In this document: piece by piece, positions 62,274 through 64,000 of the stretch
Numbering within the stretch: position 1 is the stretch's first letter
Layout of the letters: each line of letters starts with the position of its first letter
Origin: Pleodorina starrii
Taxonomy: Eukaryota > Chlorophyta > Chlorophyceae > Chlamydomonadales > Volvocaceae
Reading direction: 5' to 3'
Length of the DNA: 64,000 bases
Assembly: GCA_030267565.1 (NCBI GenBank)
Contig: BRXU01000083.1
Coordinates: forward strand, 1-64,000
Notes under the pieces: model-generated
What the model saw: only the letters and a program-made list of their open reading frames with translations
Database searches by the model: none
What the model was told of the DNA's origin: nothing
Translations under genes and position numbers: made by a program

Positions 62274-63647
62274 TCAATCAAACCACATGTCGTCCTCGTC
62301 ATAGACCGTGGGGGCCTCATTCGATTTGCGCCCACGGTAGGGCCCCTCGTGAGGTGCCGAAACCCCCCGATATTCTGCAGGCCTCACACCTCCGTGCCTG
62401 GCCTCTCCCTCACTGCTGTAATCCGACTCCTCTTCGCTGCCCATCCTTCCATTGGGCCCTGCCGTCAACCATTCAGATGCCTGGAACCGCCTGCTGCCCC
62501 CATCTTCAGAATCAAATGCCTGCCTCCCTTCCATGCTCCCTCCTTGGAACTGGGAATCCCCATCACCGCCCTCCGACTCTGACACGTCTTCCTCCCAGTC
62601 TGGGCCCCGGGCTACCTCAGCTTCATCATCCACAAAGGGGCACAACCGTCGGCGCTTCGCCCACTGGAAACCGGATCCATCTACACCCATCCCAGCCTGT
62701 CCGCCTGCTTCCGCCGCCAGCTGGTACCGCCTGCTGCCGGATGCAAACACTGGCGATTCCACCCAGGGTTTGGTGACCGCGGGGGTGCGAACAGTGCTGC
62801 GCCCGCCGGCGTTGGAAAAGCGCACAGGGGCGTCCACATTGGCGGGTGTCACGTTGGCGGGTGTCGTGATGCGTGGTGTGGCGGCGGCGATGGAATCAGC
62901 CCGGCTGAAGGTGGTGGGGAAGCCAGCGTAGGTGCCAGCTTTGGTGTCACCATCTCGGTGCCTACCAACCGCGACCCGGCCGTACTCCACACGTGGCGTC
63001 TCTAATGCCCCCATGCACCGTGCCGATGCAGGGAACCCGCGCCGCCGGGCTGGCGGCACCTCCGACGGCGGCATCCAACCGTCCCGCCCATCGGCTCTTG
63101 CCCTCCAATTGCCCTCCCCCTGCCGCTGCATAGGTGGCCGCAGCGCGAATACACGGCCCCCTTCCTGCTCAACCGATCCCGCGGACGGACCTGCCTCTTC
63201 CGCCAGCACACGTGGCGTCTCTAAAGCCCCCATGCCCCGCGCCGATGCAGGGAACCCGTGCCGCCGGGCTGGCGGCACCTCCGACGGCGGCGTCCAACCG
63301 TCCCGCCCATCGGCTCTTGCCCTCCAATTGCCCTCCCCCTGCCGCTGCATAGGTGGCCGCAGCGCGAATACACGGCCCCCTTCCTGCTCAACCGATCCCG
63401 CGGACGGACCTGCCTCTTCCGCCAGCACACGTGGCGTCTCTAAAGCCCCCAGGCCCCGCGCCGATGCAGGGAACCCGTGCCGCCGGGCTGGCGGCACCTC
63501 CGACGGCGGCGTCCAACCGTCCCGCCCATCGGCTCTTGCCCTCCAATTGCCCTCCCCCTGCCGCTGCATAGGTGGCCGCAGCGCGAATACACGCCCCCCT
63601 TCCTGCTCAACCGATCCCGCGGACGGACCTGCCTCTTCCGCCAGCAT
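62274..63647 (-). CDS. Unrecognised protein with three 73-residue repeats and acidic tail
   Basis: Single open frame of 457 residues starting MLAEEAGPSAGS and ending DEDDMWFD. Residues 1-219 are three near-identical 73-residue repeats (unit ends ALETPR), encoded by a 219-bp tandem repeat. Because 219 is a multiple of three, the frame is kept, which supports coding. Residues 220-330 are unassigned. KRRR (331-334) could be a nuclear localisation signal. The C-terminal 120 residues are acidic and serine-rich (DWEEDVSESEGG, GSEEESDYSSEGE). No enzymatic domain was recognised. The frame stays open upstream of this ATG through a polyproline stretch to a TAA next to the telomere tract (63,783), without another ATG, so the N-terminus may be cut off. 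It could alternatively be a non-coding minisatellite with a fortuitous frame. Confidence 0.5.
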   Translation of the reverse strand: MLAEEAGPSAGSVEQEGGRVFALRPPMQRQGEGNWRARADGRDGWTPPSEVPPARRHGFPASARGLGALETPRVLAEEAGPSAGSVEQEGGRVFALRPPMQRQGEGNWRARADGRDGWTPPSEVPPARRHGFPASARGMGALETPRVLAEEAGPSAGSVEQEGGRVFALRPPMQRQGEGNWRARADGRDGWMPPSEVPPARRRGFPASARCMGALETPRVEYGRVAVGRHRDGDTKAGTYAGFPTTFSRADSIAAATPRITTPANVTPANVDAPVRFSNAGGRSTVRTPAVTKPWVESPVFASGSRRYQLAAEAGGQAGMGVDGSGFQWAKRRRLCPFVDDEAEVARGPDWEEDVSESEGGDGDSQFQGGSMEGRQAFDSEDGGSRRFQASEWLTAGPNGRMGSEEESDYSSEGEARHGGVRPAEYRGVSAPHEGPYRGRKSNEAPTVYDEDDMWFD

Positions 63648-63650
63648 GTT
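62993..63650. repeat. 219-bp tandem repeat, three copies
   Basis: The segment around GTGGCGTCTCTAA recurs at 62,994, 63,213 and 63,432. Copies differ by only a few bases, implying recent amplification or homogenisation. Confidence 0.95.
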
Positions 63651-63661
63651 ATGTGCCGGGG

Positions 63662-63780
63662 GTTGAGGTGGCGGCGGCGGCGGCGGCGGCCGTGGCGGCG
63701 GCGGCTGTGGGTGCTCCTCATTTGCTGGCGGCGGAGGTGGTGGCGGCGGAGGTGGTGGCGGCGGTGATGACGGCGGCGGC
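63662..63780. repeat. GGC/GGT trinucleotide tracts
   Basis: GGCGGCGGC and GGAGGTGGTGGC runs between the 457-residue frame and the telomere tract. They encode polyproline on the minus strand in the same frame as that protein. Confidence 0.8.
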
Positions 63781-63783
63781 GCT

Positions 63784-63838
63784 TAGGGTTTTAACAGGTT
63801 TTTAGGGTTTTAGGGTTTTAGGGTTTTAGGGTTTTAGG
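63784..63838 (+). repeat. Interstitial telomere-type tract 2
   Basis: A degenerate start (TAGGGTTTTAACAGG), then four perfect TTTTAGGG units (63,800-63,831) and a final TTTTAGG. It is joined to TATACTC exactly as in tract 1 at 44,546/44,547. Confidence 0.95.
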
Positions 63839-64000
63839 TATACTCAACTGAGGACGCAAAACCTGCATTTATTCGTGATGCAACACCAATTCGATACGAT
63901 CAAGGAAATGACAGCCTTGGCATCATGATCGCAGTTTCGTTTCCAAAGAATTATTCCAAGAACGGGCTGTGACGGGGCACTTGCTAACTCCAAAGCTTCC
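63839..64000. repeat. Post-telomere sequence, copy 2 (cut by window end)
   Basis: Copy of 44,547-44,708, offset 19,292 bp, with one mismatch. Whether the repeat continues beyond the window cannot be seen. Confidence 0.95.

Noticed and set aside
62452..63666. Plus-strand frames of 159 and 244 codons over the 219-bp repeats
   Set aside because: They are shadows of the 219-bp periodicity. The minus-strand frame is longer and has an organised N-terminal repeat and acidic tail, though neither strand is proven coding.
1..64000. Bacterial or viral origin of the window
   Set aside because: TTTTAGGG tracts, GT-AG introns with consistent phases, large satellite arrays and low gene density all point to a eukaryotic nuclear genome. 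No viral structural or replication gene was seen.

Overview
This is nuclear DNA of a eukaryote, most likely a chlamydomonadalean (volvocine-type) green alga. The evidence is the eight-base telomere repeat TTTTAGGG on the + strand, very GC-rich sequence with many microsatellites, short introns with GT-AG borders interrupting genes with consistent phases, and a relic reading frame rich in PPSP motifs like volvocine cell-wall proteins. The species cannot be fixed from the sequence. The window looks subtelomeric: most of it is tandem repeat, and telomere-type repeats occur at two internal points.

Layout. Positions 1-3,215 form a large imperfect inverted repeat whose middle is made of G-rich and C-rich minisatellites. 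Positions 3,216-4,224 are a gene-free, partly AT-richer spacer. Positions 4,225-44,529 are one uninterrupted satellite array of a 179-bp unit (about 225 copies) with visible higher-order duplications. The array stops at a short telomere tract (44,527-44,546), immediately followed by a sequence starting TATACTCAACTG. The next 19.3 kb (44,547-63,838) hold repeats, relics and three minus-strand genes, then end in a second, longer telomere tract (63,800-63,838). That tract is followed by the same TATACTCAACTG sequence, joined in the same register.

Genes, all on the minus strand. (1) 51,913-53,784: a two-exon gene for a nuclear-type protein with a C-terminal His-Me finger (I-PpoI-like) endonuclease domain whose catalytic and zinc residues are all present. 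(2) 55,446-59,669: an eight-exon gene, reconstructed here with matching phases throughout, encoding a 475-residue class I SAM-dependent methyltransferase (DOT1-like in style) fused to a C-terminal NUMOD4/HNH-like domain that has lost its catalytic histidine. (3) 62,274-63,647: a 457-residue unrecognised protein made of three 73-residue repeats and an acidic tail, starting about 150 bp from the telomere tract.

A second tandem array (188-bp unit, 48,949-51,480) is a diverged, inverted relative of the 179-bp satellite. How the genes cooperate is not shown by the sequence. The pairing of a homing-type nuclease with a methyltransferase-HNH fusion inside a telomere-bounded segment suggests a mobile or selfish cassette, but no transposase, reverse transcriptase or recombinase is visible.
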